NCBI GenBank assembly: GCA_009914555.1
Contig: WNDY01000002.1
Span: 124,001 to 188,000 of the forward strand
DNA: 64,000 bases
Reading direction: 5' to 3'
Source: Xylophilus sp.
Lineage (GTDB): Bacteria > Pseudomonadota > Gammaproteobacteria > Burkholderiales > Burkholderiaceae_C
The notes beneath the pieces are model-generated. The model ran no database searches, was not told the origin of the DNA, and worked only from the letters and a program-made list of their open reading frames with translations. Below are positions 40,575 through 50,309 of this stretch, in pieces. The position numbers were made by a program, and so were the translations under genes. Every line of letters begins with the position of its first letter. Position 1 is the first letter of the stretch.

Positions 40575-40805
40575 TCACAGCGCAGCGGCCAGGGCGCTGA
40601 TCTTGTCGGGGCGGAAGCCGGACCAGTGGTCGTCGCCGGCGATGACGATGGGCGCCTGCTGGTAGCCCAGGGATCGGACCCTGCGCAGGGCTTCCTCGTC
40701 CTGCGTCAGGTCCACCACCTCGTATGCCAGCCCCTGGCGGTCGAGTGCGCGGTAGGTGGCGTTGCACTGGACGCACGAGGGTTTGGTATAGACGGTGATG
40801 CCCAT
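40575..40805 (-). CDS. nrdH: Glutaredoxin-like NrdH
   Basis: Small redox protein that reduces the NrdE disulfide, itself reduced by thioredoxin reductase. 76 residues with MGITVYTKPSCVQCNATYRA (redox pair CVQC), QQAPIVIAGDDHWSGFRPDKI (cis-Pro and the conserved WSGFRPD that distinguishes NrdH from glutaredoxins). First gene of the nrd operon, downstream of two NrdR boxes. Confidence 0.96.
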   Translation of the reverse strand: MGITVYTKPSCVQCNATYRALDRQGLAYEVVDLTQDEEALRRVRSLGYQQAPIVIAGDDHWSGFRPDKISALAAAL

Positions 40806-40913
40806 GGCGCATGGCTCCTTGGATCGAGCGGATTGGAGGAATGCAGTCGCGCCAGCAGTGTTGCGGTGGACTGCGCAAGGAAAATCTTACAACGGCAAGC
40901 CTAAACCAAAAAA

Positions 40914-40929
40914 ACGCTACAGGTAGTGT
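40914..40929. promoter_or_regulatory. NrdR box, proximal
   Basis: ACGCTACAGGTAGTGT fits the NrdR box (acaCWATATATWGtgt) as a CTA...TAG dyad with AC/GT ends. It lies 108 bp upstream of nrdH and exactly 31 bp from the second box, the spacing of three helical turns seen for NrdR pairs. NrdR is an ATP/dATP-sensing repressor of nrd genes. Confidence 0.75.
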
Positions 40930-40944
40930 TTTTCAGATTCAACA

Positions 40945-40960
40945 ACACCATCTATGGTGT
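40945..40960. promoter_or_regulatory. NrdR box, distal
   Basis: ACACCATCTATGGTGT is a 16-bp near-perfect dyad (ACACCAT/ATGGTGT) matching the NrdR consensus well. With the box at 40914 it forms the tandem operator expected upstream of a regulated nrdHIEF operon. It is also 120 bp upstream of fabA on the other strand. Confidence 0.82.
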
Positions 40961-41079
40961 TTTTTACATTTCCACCGTGCCAGAATCGAGCGTGCCGGGG
41001 GGACATCGCTGGCGCGGAGCGCCCGGCGCGGGACAATAGGGGGTCCCGCAGCGGGCCATTACTTAGAAGCAATTGACAC

Positions 41080-41607
41080 ATGGTTGAATCTTTCTCGTAC
41101 GAACAGCTGATCGCATCCGGTGAGGGCCGGCTGTTCAATCCCGACAGCGGCCGCCTGCCGCTGCCGCCCATGCTGATGTTCGATCGCATCACGCACATCG
41201 ACGATGAAACCGGCGCCCACGGCCTGGGCAGGATCCGCGCCGAACTCGACGTCCGCCCCGACCTGTGGTTCTTCGCCTGCCACTTCCAGGGCGATCCGGT
41301 CATGCCCGGCTGCCTGGGCCTGGACGCCATGTGGCAGCTCATCGGCTTCTACCTGACCTGGCTGCGCCTGCCGGGCCGCGGCCGCGCCCTGGGCGCCGGG
41401 GAGATCAAGTTCACCGGCGAGGTCACGCCCGAGGCCAAGCTTGTCACCTACGAGATCGACATCAAGCGCGTGATCAGGCGCAAGCTCATCATGGCCATCG
41501 GCGACTCCCGCCTGCTGGTCGACGGCAAGGAAATCTACACCGCGGCCGACCTGCGCGTGGGCCTGTTCGAAAAGCCCGGCGCTGCAGGAGCAGGAGCCGC
41601 TGTATGA
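41080..41607 (+). CDS. fabA: 3-hydroxydecanoyl-ACP dehydratase/isomerase
   Basis: Introduces the double bond at the ten-carbon step of anaerobic unsaturated fatty acid synthesis. 175 residues. [21 protein letters not shown] carries the catalytic His and the conserved PVMPG loop; LGLDAMWQL provides the catalytic Asp region. [14 protein letters not shown] and [13 protein letters not shown] also match. The fabB start overlaps its stop (ATGA), the standard fabAB pair. Confidence 0.96.
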   Translation: MVESFSYEQLIASGEGRLFNPDSGRLPLPPMLMFDRITHIDDETGAHGLGRIRAELDVRPDLWFFACHFQGDPVMPGCLGLDAMWQLIGFYLTWLRLPGRGRALGAGEIKFTGEVTPEAKLVTYEIDIKRVIRRKLIMAIGDSRLLVDGKEIYTAADLRVGLFEKPGAAGAGAAV

Positions 41608-42824
41608 AGCGTGTCGTCATCACCGGTGCCGGCATCGTCTCGTGCATCGGCAACGACAAGGCCACCGTGGTCGATGCGCTGCGCCACGGCAAGTCCGGCA
41701 TCAGCGCACGCCCCGAGTTCAAGGAACTGGGCCTGCGCAGCCAGGTCGCCGGAGCCCCGCAGATCGATCTGGACGCGCTCATCGACCGCAAGCTGCGCCG
41801 CTTCATGGGCGACGCGGCGGCCTACGCCTACCTGTCGCTCAAGGACGCGATCGCCCAGTCGGGCCTGCCGCCCGAAGCGGTGTCCAACCCGCGCACCGGC
41901 CTGATCATGGGTTCGGGCGGCGGCTCGCCGGCCCACCAGATCGAGGCGGCCGACACGCTGCGCAGCAAGGGCATCCGCCGCGTCGGTCCCTACCAGGTCA
42001 CGCGCTGCATGGGCTCGACCGTCTCGGCCAACCTGTCCACGGCGTTCGGCGTCAAGGGCATCAACTTCTCGATCACCTCGGCCTGCAGCACCTCGGCCCA
42101 CTGCGTGGGCGTGGCGGCGCAGCAGATCGCCTTCGGCCTGCAGGACGTGATGTTCGCCGGCGGCGGCGAGGAGCTGAGCTGGGGCCTGGCCACGCTGTTC
42201 GACGGCATGGGCGCCATGTCGAGCGCCTACAACGAGACGCCGGAGCGCGCCTCGCGTCCCTACGACGCCCACCGCGACGGCTTCGTCATCGCCGGCGGCG
42301 GCGGCGCGCTGGTGCTGGAAAGCCTGGAGCATGCCCAGGCGCGCGGCGCCGCCATCCTGGCCGAGATCGTGGGCTTCGGCCTGTCGTCCGACGGCGCCGA
42401 CATGGTCGCTCCTTCGGGCGAAGGCGCGGTCGCCTGCATGCGCCAGGCGCTGGCCAACGTCGACACCCCGGTCGACTACGTCAACACCCACGGCACCTCC
42501 ACGCCCGTGGGCGACGTGCCGGAACTGCACGCGCTGCGCACCGTGTTCGGCGAAGGCAAGGTGCCGCCGCTGTCGAGCACCAAGTCGCTGACCGGCCATT
42601 CGCAGGGCGCCACTGGCGTGCAGGAGGCGATCTACTGCCTCTACATGCTGCAGGACAGCTTCATCGCCGGCTCGGCCAACATCGAGACGCTCGACCCCGC
42701 GGCTGAGGGCCTGCCGGTGGTGCGCGCGTCGCACGACGCGGCGCTGACCACGGTGCTGTCCAACAGCTTCGGCTTCGGCGGCACCAACGCCAGCCTGGTG
42801 CTGCGCGCGTACCGCGGCGCCTGA
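41604..42824 (+). CDS. fabB: 3-oxoacyl-ACP synthase I
   Basis: Condensing enzyme needed to elongate the cis-unsaturated acyl chain made by FabA. The ATG at 41604 gives 406 residues. The catalytic triad is Cys161 ([10 protein letters not shown]), His in [12 protein letters not shown], and His in [14 protein letters not shown]; the C-terminus has [13 protein letters not shown]. Pairing with fabA supports FabB rather than FabF. Confidence 0.95.
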   Translation: MKRVVITGAGIVSCIGNDKATVVDALRHGKSGISARPEFKELGLRSQVAGAPQIDLDALIDRKLRRFMGDAAAYAYLSLKDAIAQSGLPPEAVSNPRTGLIMGSGGGSPAHQIEAADTLRSKGIRRVGPYQVTRCMGSTVSANLSTAFGVKGINFSITSACSTSAHCVGVAAQQIAFGLQDVMFAGGGEELSWGLATLFDGMGAMSSAYNETPERASRPYDAHRDGFVIAGGGGALVLESLEHAQARGAAILAEIVGFGLSSDGADMVAPSGEGAVACMRQALANVDTPVDYVNTHGTSTPVGDVPELHALRTVFGEGKVPPLSSTKSLTGHSQGATGVQEAIYCLYMLQDSFIAGSANIETLDPAAEGLPVVRASHDAALTTVLSNSFGFGGTNASLVLRAYRGA

Positions 42825-42847
42825 GGACCGGCCGGCCGGCCTTTTCC

Positions 42848-45670
42848 TTAGCCGGTATTCCGCAGGCCCGCGGCGATCCCGTTGATCGAGATGTGGATGC
42901 CGATCTTTACCCGCTCGTCCTGCTCCTGGCCGCTGCGGTAGCGGCGGATCAGTTCGACCTGCAGGTGGTGCAGCGGGTCGATGTACGGGAAGCGGTGGCG
43001 GATCGAGCGGGCCAGGGCCGCGTTGTGCGCCAGGCGCTGCTTGTCGCCGGTGATGCGGGCCAGCGCATCGGCCGTGCGCTGCCATTCGGCCTCGATGGCC
43101 GAGAAGACCTTGCGGCGCAGCCGCGCGTCGGCCACCAGTTCGGCATAGCGGCCGGCCAGCGCCAGGTCGCTCTTGGCCAGCACCATGTCCATGTTGGACA
43201 GCAGCGTGCGGAAGAACGGCCACTGCCGGTACATCTTCTGCAGCAGCGCCAAGCGCGCCTTGGCGTCCTTTCCGTCGGCGCTGACGAAGGCATCGACCGC
43301 GGCGCCGAAGCCGTACCAGCCCGGCAGCGTGAGCCGGCACTGGCCCCAGCTGAAGCTCCAGGGGATGGCGCGCAGGTCCTCGATCTTCTGGCTGGGCTTG
43401 CGGCTCGCGGGACGCGAGCCGATGTTGAGCTCGGCGATCTCGCGGATCGGCGTGGAGCCGAAGAAGTAGTCGGTGAAGCCCGGGGTCTCGTAGACCAGCG
43501 CGCGGTAGGCCGCCATGCTGGCGCGCGAGAGCTCGGCCGCGGCTTCGTGGAAGGCGCGCGTGGCCGGCTTGGTCGGCGGGAGCAGCGTGGCTTCGAGCGT
43601 GGCGGCCACGAGCGTCTCCAGGTTGCGGCGGCCGATCTCGGGGTTGGCGTACTTCGATCCGATGATCTCCCCCTGCTCGGTCAGCCGGATCTGGCCGCGC
43701 ACCGTGCCCGGCGGCTGCGCCAGGATGGCCTGGTAGCTCGGGCCGCCGCCGCGGCCGACGGTGCCGCCGCGGCCGTGGAACATGCGCAGGCGGATCGGGC
43801 CGCCCGTGGCCGACAGCTCGTCGAACAGCTCGACCAGCGCGATCTCGGCGCGGTAGAGCTCCCAGCTGCTGGTGAAGATGCCGCCGTCCTTGTTGCTGTC
43901 GCTGTAGCCGAGCATCACGTCCTGCTCGGCGCCCGAACGGCGCACCAGCGCGGCGATGCCCGGCAGCGCGTAGAAGTCGCGCATGATGGGCGCGGCGTTG
44001 TGCAGGTCCTCGATGGTCTCGAAGAGCGGCACGACGATCAGGTCGGCCGTGGCGCCGTCATCCACCGTGCCGCGCAGCAGGCCCACCTCCTTTTGCAGCA
44101 GCAGCACTTCGAGCAGGTCGCTCACCGTCTCGGTGTGGCTGATGATGTAGTGGCGGATCGCCTGGGCGCCGTAGCGCGCGCGCAGGTCGCGGGCGGCCTC
44201 GAAGATCGCGACTTCGCTGCGGGCCAGCTCGGAATAGCCGGCGCCGACCACGCGCAGCGGCCGCGCGTCGGCCAGCAGCCGCAGCAGCAGCTGCTGGCGC
44301 GCGGGCTCGTCGAGCGCGGCGTAGTCGGACTCGACGCGGGCGGTGGCCAGCAGTTCGGCGACGACCTGCTCGTGCTTGTCCGAACTCTGGCGCAGGTCGA
44401 CCGTGGCCAGGTGGAATCCAAAGACCTCGACCGCGCGGATCAGCGGCTGCAGCCGCTCGGCGCCCAGCGCCACGCCGCCGTGCGCGGCCAGCGAGTCGGC
44501 GATGGTGCGCAGGTCGGCCAGGAATTCCTCGGCGCGCAGATAGGGGTTCTGCGGAGCCACCGCGTGGCGCGCGGCGTCGCCGCCGGTCAGCGCCTTGAGC
44601 GTGGCGGCCAGGCGCGCATAGACGCCGGTGAGCGCACGGCGGTAGGGCTCGTCGCGGCGGTGCTCGCTGGTGTCGGGCGAACGCTCGGCCAGGGCCTGCA
44701 TTTCGGCCGACACGCCGGCCAGGCCCGCGGCCAGCGACAGCTCGCCACCCAGGTAGTGCACCTCGGTCAGCAGGTGGCGCAGCACCACCTCGCACTGGCG
44801 GCGCAGCGCGTACTGGAGCGTCTCGGCGCTGACGTTCGGGTTGCCGTCGCGGTCGCCGCCGATCCACTGGCCCATGCGCAGGAAGCTCGCGACGCGCTGG
44901 CCGCCCAACTCGCGCTCCAGGTTCGCGTACAGGCGCGGTATCTCGCGCAGAAAGGTGGCCTCGTAGTACGACAGCGCGTTCTCGACCTCGTCGGCCACGG
45001 TGAGCTTGGTGAAGCGCAGCAGCCGCGTCTGCCAGAGCTGGAGCACGCGGGCACGCAGGTGGGCCTCGTTGGCGGCCAGCTCGCGCGGGGTGAGCGCGTC
45101 CTTGGCGCCGCCCCAGGCCAGGGCGTGGGTCTTGATGGCGTCGCGCTGGGTCAGCAGCGCGGCGATGTCGCGCTCGGCGTCGAGGATGCTCTTCCTCTGC
45201 ACCTCGGTCGGATGGGCGGTGAGCACCGGCGAGACGTAGCTCTGCTCCAGCGCGGCCACGATGGCGCGCGGCGCGATGCCGGCCCAGCGCAGCCGGGCCA
45301 GGGCCACTTCGACGCTGCCTTCCTGCGTGTCGCCGGCGCGCTCGTGCACCGTGCGGCGGCGGATGTGGTGGCGGTCCTCGGCCAGGTTGGCCAGGTGGCT
45401 GAAGTAGGTGAAGGCGCGGATCACGCTGACCGTCTGGTCGCCACTGATCGACTTGAGCAGCTTCTTGAGCGCGCGGTCGGCCTCCTGGTCGGCGTCGCGG
45501 CGGAAGGCTACCGAGAGCTTGCGGATCTGTTCGACCAGTTCGTAGGCGGCCTGGCCTTCCTGCTCGCGGATCACGTCGCCGAGGATGCGGCCGAGCAGGC
45601 GGATGTCGTCGATGAGAGGCTGGTCCTTGGCGGCCGAGCGGCGGCCGGCGGCAGTAACGGCTGAGGGCAT
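42848..45670 (-). CDS. ppc: Phosphoenolpyruvate carboxylase
   Basis: Anaplerotic enzyme forming oxaloacetate from PEP and bicarbonate. The ATG at 45670 gives 940 residues; an in-frame upstream extension is His-rich and unlikely. [15 protein letters not shown] (catalytic His), [26 protein letters not shown] (second catalytic His, glycine loop) and the C-terminal GLRNTG that binds effectors are all intact. It is divergent from hemC across 104 bp, an arrangement common in Burkholderiales, and convergent with fabB. Confidence 0.97.
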   Translation of the reverse strand: MPSAVTAAGRRSAAKDQPLIDDIRLLGRILGDVIREQEGQAAYELVEQIRKLSVAFRRDADQEADRALKKLLKSISGDQTVSVIRAFTYFSHLANLAEDRHHIRRRTVHERAGDTQEGSVEVALARLRWAGIAPRAIVAALEQSYVSPVLTAHPTEVQRKSILDAERDIAALLTQRDAIKTHALAWGGAKDALTPRELAANEAHLRARVLQLWQTRLLRFTKLTVADEVENALSYYEATFLREIPRLYANLERELGGQRVASFLRMGQWIGGDRDGNPNVSAETLQYALRRQCEVVLRHLLTEVHYLGGELSLAAGLAGVSAEMQALAERSPDTSEHRRDEPYRRALTGVYARLAATLKALTGGDAARHAVAPQNPYLRAEEFLADLRTIADSLAAHGGVALGAERLQPLIRAVEVFGFHLATVDLRQSSDKHEQVVAELLATARVESDYAALDEPARQQLLLRLLADARPLRVVGAGYSELARSEVAIFEAARDLRARYGAQAIRHYIISHTETVSDLLEVLLLQKEVGLLRGTVDDGATADLIVVPLFETIEDLHNAAPIMRDFYALPGIAALVRRSGAEQDVMLGYSDSNKDGGIFTSSWELYRAEIALVELFDELSATGGPIRLRMFHGRGGTVGRGGGPSYQAILAQPPGTVRGQIRLTEQGEIIGSKYANPEIGRRNLETLVAATLEATLLPPTKPATRAFHEAAAELSRASMAAYRALVYETPGFTDYFFGSTPIREIAELNIGSRPASRKPSQKIEDLRAIPWSFSWGQCRLTLPGWYGFGAAVDAFVSADGKDAKARLALLQKMYRQWPFFRTLLSNMDMVLAKSDLALAGRYAELVADARLRRKVFSAIEAEWQRTADALARITGDKQRLAHNAALARSIRHRFPYIDPLHHLQVELIRRYRSGQEQDERVKIGIHISINGIAAGLRNTG

Positions 45671-45774
45671 GTCGTGGTGATGGTGTCGAGGAAACGGCAC
45701 CGCCCGGCCCACCGGCCCGCGCGGCGCCGCATGCTAGCATCCCGCGCCCCTCTGCACGACCTTCCCGCTGCCCC

Positions 45775-46704
45775 ATGAGCACGCCCGCACCGTCCCCTTC
45801 CCCCCTCACCATCGCCACCCGCGAAAGCCGCCTGGCCCTGTGGCAGGCCGGGCATGTGCGCGCGCTGCTCGGCGCGCGCGGCCATGCGGTCGATCTGCTG
45901 GGCATGACCACGCAGGGCGACCAGATCCTCGACCGCACGCTGTCGAAGGTTGGCGGCAAGGGTCTGTTCGTCAAGGAGCTCGAAGCGGCGCTGGCCGACG
46001 GCCGCGCGCAGCTCGCGGTGCATTCGCTCAAGGACGTGCCGATGGACCTGCCCGCGGGCTTCGCACTCGCGGCCGTGCTGGAGCGCGAGGATCCGCGCGA
46101 CGCCTTCGTCTCGCCGCGCCATGCCGCGCTGGCCGACCTGCCCGAAGGCGCCGTGGTCGGCACCGCGAGCCTGCGCCGCACCGTGCTGCTGCGCGCACTG
46201 CGGCCGGACCTGCGCATCGAGCCGCTGCGCGGCAACCTCGACACCCGCCTGCGCAAGCTCGACGAAGGGCAGTACGCCGCCATCGTGCTGGCCGCCGCGG
46301 GCCTGAAGCGCCTGGGCCTGGGCGAGCGCATCCGCAGCACCTTCTCCACCGACGAGATGCTGCCGTCGGCCGGCCAGGGCGCGCTCGGCATCGAGATCCT
46401 CGCGGCCCGCGCCGACGTGGCCGCGCTGCTCGCGCCGCTGGTGCATGCGCCCACGCTGCTGGCCACCAGCGCCGAACGCGCCGTGAGCCGCGCGCTCGGC
46501 GGCAGCTGCTCGGTGCCGCTCGCGGCCCATGCCACGCTCGGCGACGACGGCGTGCTACACCTGCGGGCCGCCTGGGGGCCGATCGACGGCCCGGCCGCGC
46601 TGGTGCGCGCCGAGGCGTCGGCCGCGGTGTCGACGGCCGGGGAAGCCGCAGCCCTCGGCCGCCGCGTCGCCACCCGGCTGCGCGACGCCGGCGTGCGTAT
46701 ATAG
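45775..46704 (+). CDS. hemC: Hydroxymethylbilane synthase (porphobilinogen deaminase)
   Basis: Assembles four porphobilinogens into the linear tetrapyrrole of haem and cobalamin synthesis. 309 residues. [64 protein letters not shown] and Cys245 in LGGSCSVPL (dipyrromethane attachment) are diagnostic. It is the first gene of hemC-D-X-Y; a palindromic repeat fills the gap to hemD. Confidence 0.97.
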   Translation: MSTPAPSPSPLTIATRESRLALWQAGHVRALLGARGHAVDLLGMTTQGDQILDRTLSKVGGKGLFVKELEAALADGRAQLAVHSLKDVPMDLPAGFALAAVLEREDPRDAFVSPRHAALADLPEGAVVGTASLRRTVLLRALRPDLRIEPLRGNLDTRLRKLDEGQYAAIVLAAAGLKRLGLGERIRSTFSTDEMLPSAGQGALGIEILAARADVAALLAPLVHAPTLLATSAERAVSRALGGSCSVPLAAHATLGDDGVLHLRAAWGPIDGPAALVRAEASAAVSTAGEAAALGRRVATRLRDAGVRI

Positions 46705-46707
46705 GGT

Positions 46708-46757
46708 GGGGTATATGGCTACAGCGCGCGACTGCCGGGCGCTACAGGAATATCCTC
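46708..46757 (+). repeat. Palindromic repeat copy 4, between hemC and hemD
   Basis: GGGGTATATGGCTACAGCGC begins a 50-bp imperfect palindrome ending GCGCTACAGGAATATCCTCC. Its core agrees with the copy at 54152 at 18 of 21 positions. It takes up nearly all of the 61-bp hemC-hemD gap and contains the AGGA nearest to the hemD start, so its folding could affect hemD translation. Confidence 0.75.
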
Positions 46758-46765
46758 CTTTCAGT

Positions 46766-47548
46766 ATGAAGAAGCCGCAGGTCATCGTCACCCGCCCCGC
46801 CGAGGACGCCGACGCCTGGGTCGATGCGCTCGCGGCCCGCGGGTTCGACGTGACCGCGCTGCCGCTCATCGCCATCGGCCCGGCGCCCGATGCGTCCGCG
46901 CTGAGGACCGCATGGCAGGCCCTGCCGCGGTACCGCGCCGCCATGTTCGTCAGCGCCAACGCGGTGCGCGGCTTCTTCGCCGCCCGCGGCGACGCACCCT
47001 GGCCGCCCGGCGTGCGCGCCTGGGCACCCGGTCCGGGGACGGCCGCGGCGCTGGAGGAGGCCGGGCCCTCCACCCTCGGCATCGACCGGCCGCCCGCCGG
47101 CGCCGGGCGGTTCGATTCCGAAGCGCTCTGGGCCGTCGTCGCGCCGCAGATCGGCCCGGGCGACCGAGTGCTGGTAGTGCGCGGCAGCGGGGCCGGCGCG
47201 TCGTCGCCCCTCGGCAGCGGACGCGACTGGCTGGCCGCGCGCATCGCCGAGGCCGGCGGCACCACCGACTTCGCGCTCGCCTACCGGCGCGGCGCACCGG
47301 TGTTCGACGCCCGCCAGCGCCAGCGGGCCGTGGCCGCGGCCGGCGACGGCAGCATCTGGCTCTTCAGCAGCTCCGAGGCCGTCGCCCACCTTTGCGCGGC
47401 GCTGCCCGGCGCCGGCTGGCAGGCCGCCCGCGCCGTCGCCACCCACCCGCGCATCGCCGAGGCCGCGCGGGCCGCGGGATTCGGCGAGGTGCAGCTCAGC
47501 AAACCTGGCATCGGCGACGTGGCGGCGTCGATAGAATCCCGGCGATGA
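46766..47548 (+). CDS. hemD: Uroporphyrinogen-III synthase
   Basis: Closes and inverts ring D of hydroxymethylbilane to give uroporphyrinogen III. The ATG at 46766 gives 260 residues. The family is weakly conserved; VIVTRPAEDADAWVDALAARG, MFVSANAVRGFFAAR, DRVLVVRG and IWLFSSSEAVAHL with ATHPRIAEAARAAGF are the recognisable segments. Position after hemC and overlap with hemX (ATGA) support it. Confidence 0.93.
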   Translation: MKKPQVIVTRPAEDADAWVDALAARGFDVTALPLIAIGPAPDASALRTAWQALPRYRAAMFVSANAVRGFFAARGDAPWPPGVRAWAPGPGTAAALEEAGPSTLGIDRPPAGAGRFDSEALWAVVAPQIGPGDRVLVVRGSGAGASSPLGSGRDWLAARIAEAGGTTDFALAYRRGAPVFDARQRQRAVAAAGDGSIWLFSSSEAVAHLCAALPGAGWQAARAVATHPRIAEAARAAGFGEVQLSKPGIGDVAASIESRR

Positions 47549-48633
47549 GCTCCGAGCCCCTCGTCTCCCCCCCGAATCCCCTCGCCTCTTCCGCGCCGGC
47601 CGCCGCCTCCCGCACCTCCGGCCTCCTGCTCGCCGGCACCGCCGTGGTGGCCGTAGCCGCGTTGATCAGCAGCAGCCTGCTGTGGCAGAAGCTCTCGGGC
47701 ATCCAGGAACAGCTGGCCCGGCAGACGGCCGATTCCGGCGCCCAGGCCGTCGAGGCCCGCGCCCTGGCCCGCCAGGCGCAGGACCTGGCCCGCGACACCG
47801 CCGCCCGCCAGGCCGTCGCCGAGACCCGTTTGAGCGAAGTCGCCCTGCAGCGCAGCCAGCTCGAGGAGCTGATGCAGAGCCTGTCGCGCACCCGCGACGA
47901 GAACCTGGTGGTCGACGTCGAATCCGGCCTGCGGCTGGCGCAGCAGCAGACCGAGCTGACCGGCAACCTCGAACCGCTGCTGGCCGCCCTCAAGACCGCC
48001 GAGCAGCGCATCGCCCGCGCCGCGCAGCCGCGCCTGGCGCCGCTGTCGCGCGCCATCGTGCGCGACCAGGAGCGCCTGAAGGGCGCCGCCGTGACCGACA
48101 CCGCCGGCCTGCTGGCGCGGCTGGACGAGCTTGTGCGCCTGGTCGACGACCTGCCCACGCTCAACGCCGTCGGCATCTCCGCCGCCGCAGCGCGCCGCGG
48201 CGCCGCTGCCGAGCCGGCCCCGCCCGCGGCCGCCGCGCCGGCCGCCGCCGTGCCGCAGCCCTGGTGGCAGGCCGCGCTGCAGCGCGGCTGGGAGATCGTG
48301 CGCGACGAGGCCCGCGGCCTGGTGCGCGTCTCGCGCATCGACCAGCCCGACGCCGCCCTGCTGGCGCCCGACCAGGCCTTCTTCCTGCGCGAGAACCTCA
48401 AGCTCAAGCTGCTCAACGCGCGCCTGGCCGTGCTGGCCCGCCAGCCGGACTCGGCCCGCGCCGACCTAGCGGCGGCCTCGGCATCGCTGGCCAAGTATTT
48501 CGACCCGGCCTCGCGCCGCACCCAGGCCGCGGCCCGCCAGCTGCAGCAGGCGCAGTCGCAGCTGCGCTCGGCCGAACTGCCGCGCATCGACGACACGCTG
48601 TCGGCCCTGGCCACCGCGGCCGCCGGACGCTGA
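47545..48633 (+). CDS. hemX: HemX-like membrane protein of the hem operon
   Basis: 362 residues with a short cytoplasmic N-terminus, one membrane segment (SGLLLAGTAVVAVAALISSSL) and a large Ala/Gln-rich helical periplasmic domain with coiled-coil character (ALARQAQDLARDTAARQAVA, LRLAQQQTELTG). It belongs to the HemX (uroporphyrin-III C-methyltransferase-like) family by annotation tradition, but it lacks a methyltransferase fold and its role is not established. An Ala/Pro stretch at about 218-235 separates two helical parts. It sits between hemD and hemY. Confidence 0.88.
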   Translation: MSSEPLVSPPNPLASSAPAAASRTSGLLLAGTAVVAVAALISSSLLWQKLSGIQEQLARQTADSGAQAVEARALARQAQDLARDTAARQAVAETRLSEVALQRSQLEELMQSLSRTRDENLVVDVESGLRLAQQQTELTGNLEPLLAALKTAEQRIARAAQPRLAPLSRAIVRDQERLKGAAVTDTAGLLARLDELVRLVDDLPTLNAVGISAAAARRGAAAEPAPPAAAAPAAAVPQPWWQAALQRGWEIVRDEARGLVRVSRIDQPDAALLAPDQAFFLRENLKLKLLNARLAVLARQPDSARADLAAASASLAKYFDPASRRTQAAARQLQQAQSQLRSAELPRIDDTLSALATAAAGR

Positions 48634-48646
48634 GGGCCGCCGACCC

Positions 48647-49948
48647 ATGCGCGCAGCACTCTGGCTCCTCGCCCTCTTCGGCATCGCCGTGGCCGTCGCC
48701 CTGTTCGCCGGCAACAACCAGGGCACCGTCACGCTGTTCTGGCCGCCCTGGCGGCTGGACCTGTCGCTCAACCTGGTCATCCTGCTGCTGGCCGGCGGCT
48801 TCGTCGTGCTGCACGGCGCGCTGCGCGCGCTGGCCGCGCTGCTGGACCTGCCGCACCAGGCCCGCCGCTGGCGCGTGCAGCAGAAGGAGCGCGCCACCCA
48901 CACCGCGCTGCTCGACGCCATCAGCCACCTGCTGGCCGGCCGCTTCCTGCGGGCGCGCCGCGCCGCGCAGTCGGCCCTCGCCCAGGAGGCCGCCGCCCGC
49001 GCCAGCGCCGACAGTGGCGGCCGCGCCCTGCCGCATGCCGGCCAGCTGCGCGCGCTGGCCCATCTGGTCGCTGCCGAAAGCTCCCAGGCCCTGCAGGACA
49101 GGGCCACGCGCGACATCCACCTGGCCCAGGCCCTGGAGAAGCCCGAGGGCACCACGCCCACGGCCCAGGAGCAGGAAGTGCGCGAAGGCGTGCAGCTGCG
49201 CGCCGCCCGCTGGTCGCTGGAGGACCGCAACGCGCCGCTGGCGCTGGAACGGCTCGCCGCCCTGCCCCAGGGCGCCGCGCGCCGCACCCTGGCCCTGCGC
49301 CTGCGCCTGAAGGCCGCGCGCGTCGCCCACCAGACCCGCGAGGCGCTCGAAACCGCCCGCCTGCTGGCCAAGCACCGCGCCTTCTCGCCATCGGCGGCGC
49401 AGAGCATCGTGCGCGGCCTGGCCACCGAGGCCATCAACGGCGCCCACGACACGGCCCAGCTGCTGGCCGTCTGGCAATCGTTCGAGCCGGCCGAGCGCGC
49501 CATGCCCGAGCTGGCCATCCACGCGGCCCAGCGGCTGCGCGCCCTGGGTGGCGACGCGGCCCAGGTGCGCAACTGGCTGCTGCCGGTGTGGGAGCGCCTC
49601 GTCTCGCCCGTGGACGGGCTCGACGAAGCGCTGGAGAAGAAGCTGATCCGCGCGCTGGAAGACGGCCTGGATTCGATCGACCCGGCCTGGCTGGCGCGCA
49701 TCGAAGCAGCCCAGCAGGGCAATCCGCGCAGCGCGCAGCTCCAGTACCTGGCCGGCATGGCCTGCATGGAGCGCCAGCTCTGGGGCAAGGCCCAGCAGCT
49801 GCTGACCCAGGCAACCCAGCAGCTGCAGGACGGCGAGCTGCGCAGCCGCGCCTGGCGCCGGCTGGCCGAACTGGCCGAGCAGCGCGGCGACGACGAGGCC
49901 GTGCGCACGGCCTGGAAGCAGGCCGCCCTGGCCGCTGAAGCCGGCTAG
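48647..49948 (+). CDS. hemY: HemY-type TPR membrane protein
   Basis: 433 residues with two N-terminal membrane segments ([18 protein letters not shown] and [19 protein letters not shown]), then the HemY_N helical region and TPR-like repeats to the C-terminus. It is the proteobacterial HemY of the hemCDXY operon, not the Gram-positive protoporphyrinogen oxidase of the same name. Its role in tetrapyrrole metabolism is not proven. Its stop shares the four bases CTAG with the stop of the convergent small gene. Confidence 0.92.
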   Translation: MRAALWLLALFGIAVAVALFAGNNQGTVTLFWPPWRLDLSLNLVILLLAGGFVVLHGALRALAALLDLPHQARRWRVQQKERATHTALLDAISHLLAGRFLRARRAAQSALAQEAAARASADSGGRALPHAGQLRALAHLVAAESSQALQDRATRDIHLAQALEKPEGTTPTAQEQEVREGVQLRAARWSLEDRNAPLALERLAALPQGAARRTLALRLRLKAARVAHQTREALETARLLAKHRAFSPSAAQSIVRGLATEAINGAHDTAQLLAVWQSFEPAERAMPELAIHAAQRLRALGGDAAQVRNWLLPVWERLVSPVDGLDEALEKKLIRALEDGLDSIDPAWLARIEAAQQGNPRSAQLQYLAGMACMERQLWGKAQQLLTQATQQLQDGELRSRAWRRLAELAEQRGDDEAVRTAWKQAALAAEAG

Positions 49949-50151
49949 CGGCTGCCGCCGGCGCCGCCCTGGCGGCTCTGCGACTGGTTGCCGCTGCCGA
50001 CGTGCGACTCGCGGTCGCTGCGGCTCTCGGGCGTGCGGCGCGGCTCGTTCTTCTGCGTGGCGTCCTGCGCGCCGGCGCGGTTGGTGTCGTTCTTCACCTT
50101 GCCGGTGTGCGAGGTCTGGCGGTCCAGCGGATTCTTCGATGCGGTCGTCAT
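49945..50151 (-). CDS. Small hydrophilic protein, function unknown
   Basis: 68 residues from the ATG at 50151, which has a GGAGAT ribosome-binding site; a longer frame to 50187 has none. It is rich in Ser, Arg, Gln, Asn and Gly with almost no hydrophobic residues ([29 protein letters not shown]), so it is probably disordered. I recognise no family. Its stop is convergent with hemY on the shared CTAG. Confidence 0.6.
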   Translation of the reverse strand: MTTASKNPLDRQTSHTGKVKNDTNRAGAQDATQKNEPRRTPESRSDRESHVGSGNQSQSRQGGAGGSR

Positions 50152-50309
50152 GGCGATCTCCTTCAACGAGCGTGGTCGATGGGCCATTCTGGGAACCGTC
50201 CGGCCAGGCGCGCTGTCGGACGAGGCCGCATGGTCGGCTGGCTAGAATCCTTCGTTCGCCCGCGCACGGCCCTGCCCGCACCGCCGGCCCACCATTGCCC
50301 CGACCATCC

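Noticed and set aside
42826-42846. GGCCGGCCGGCC followed by TTTT between fabB and ppc
   Set aside because: The sequence is self-complementary, but only a short stem with a small loop can form and the T-run is interrupted. Possibly a bidirectional terminator; not strong enough to list.
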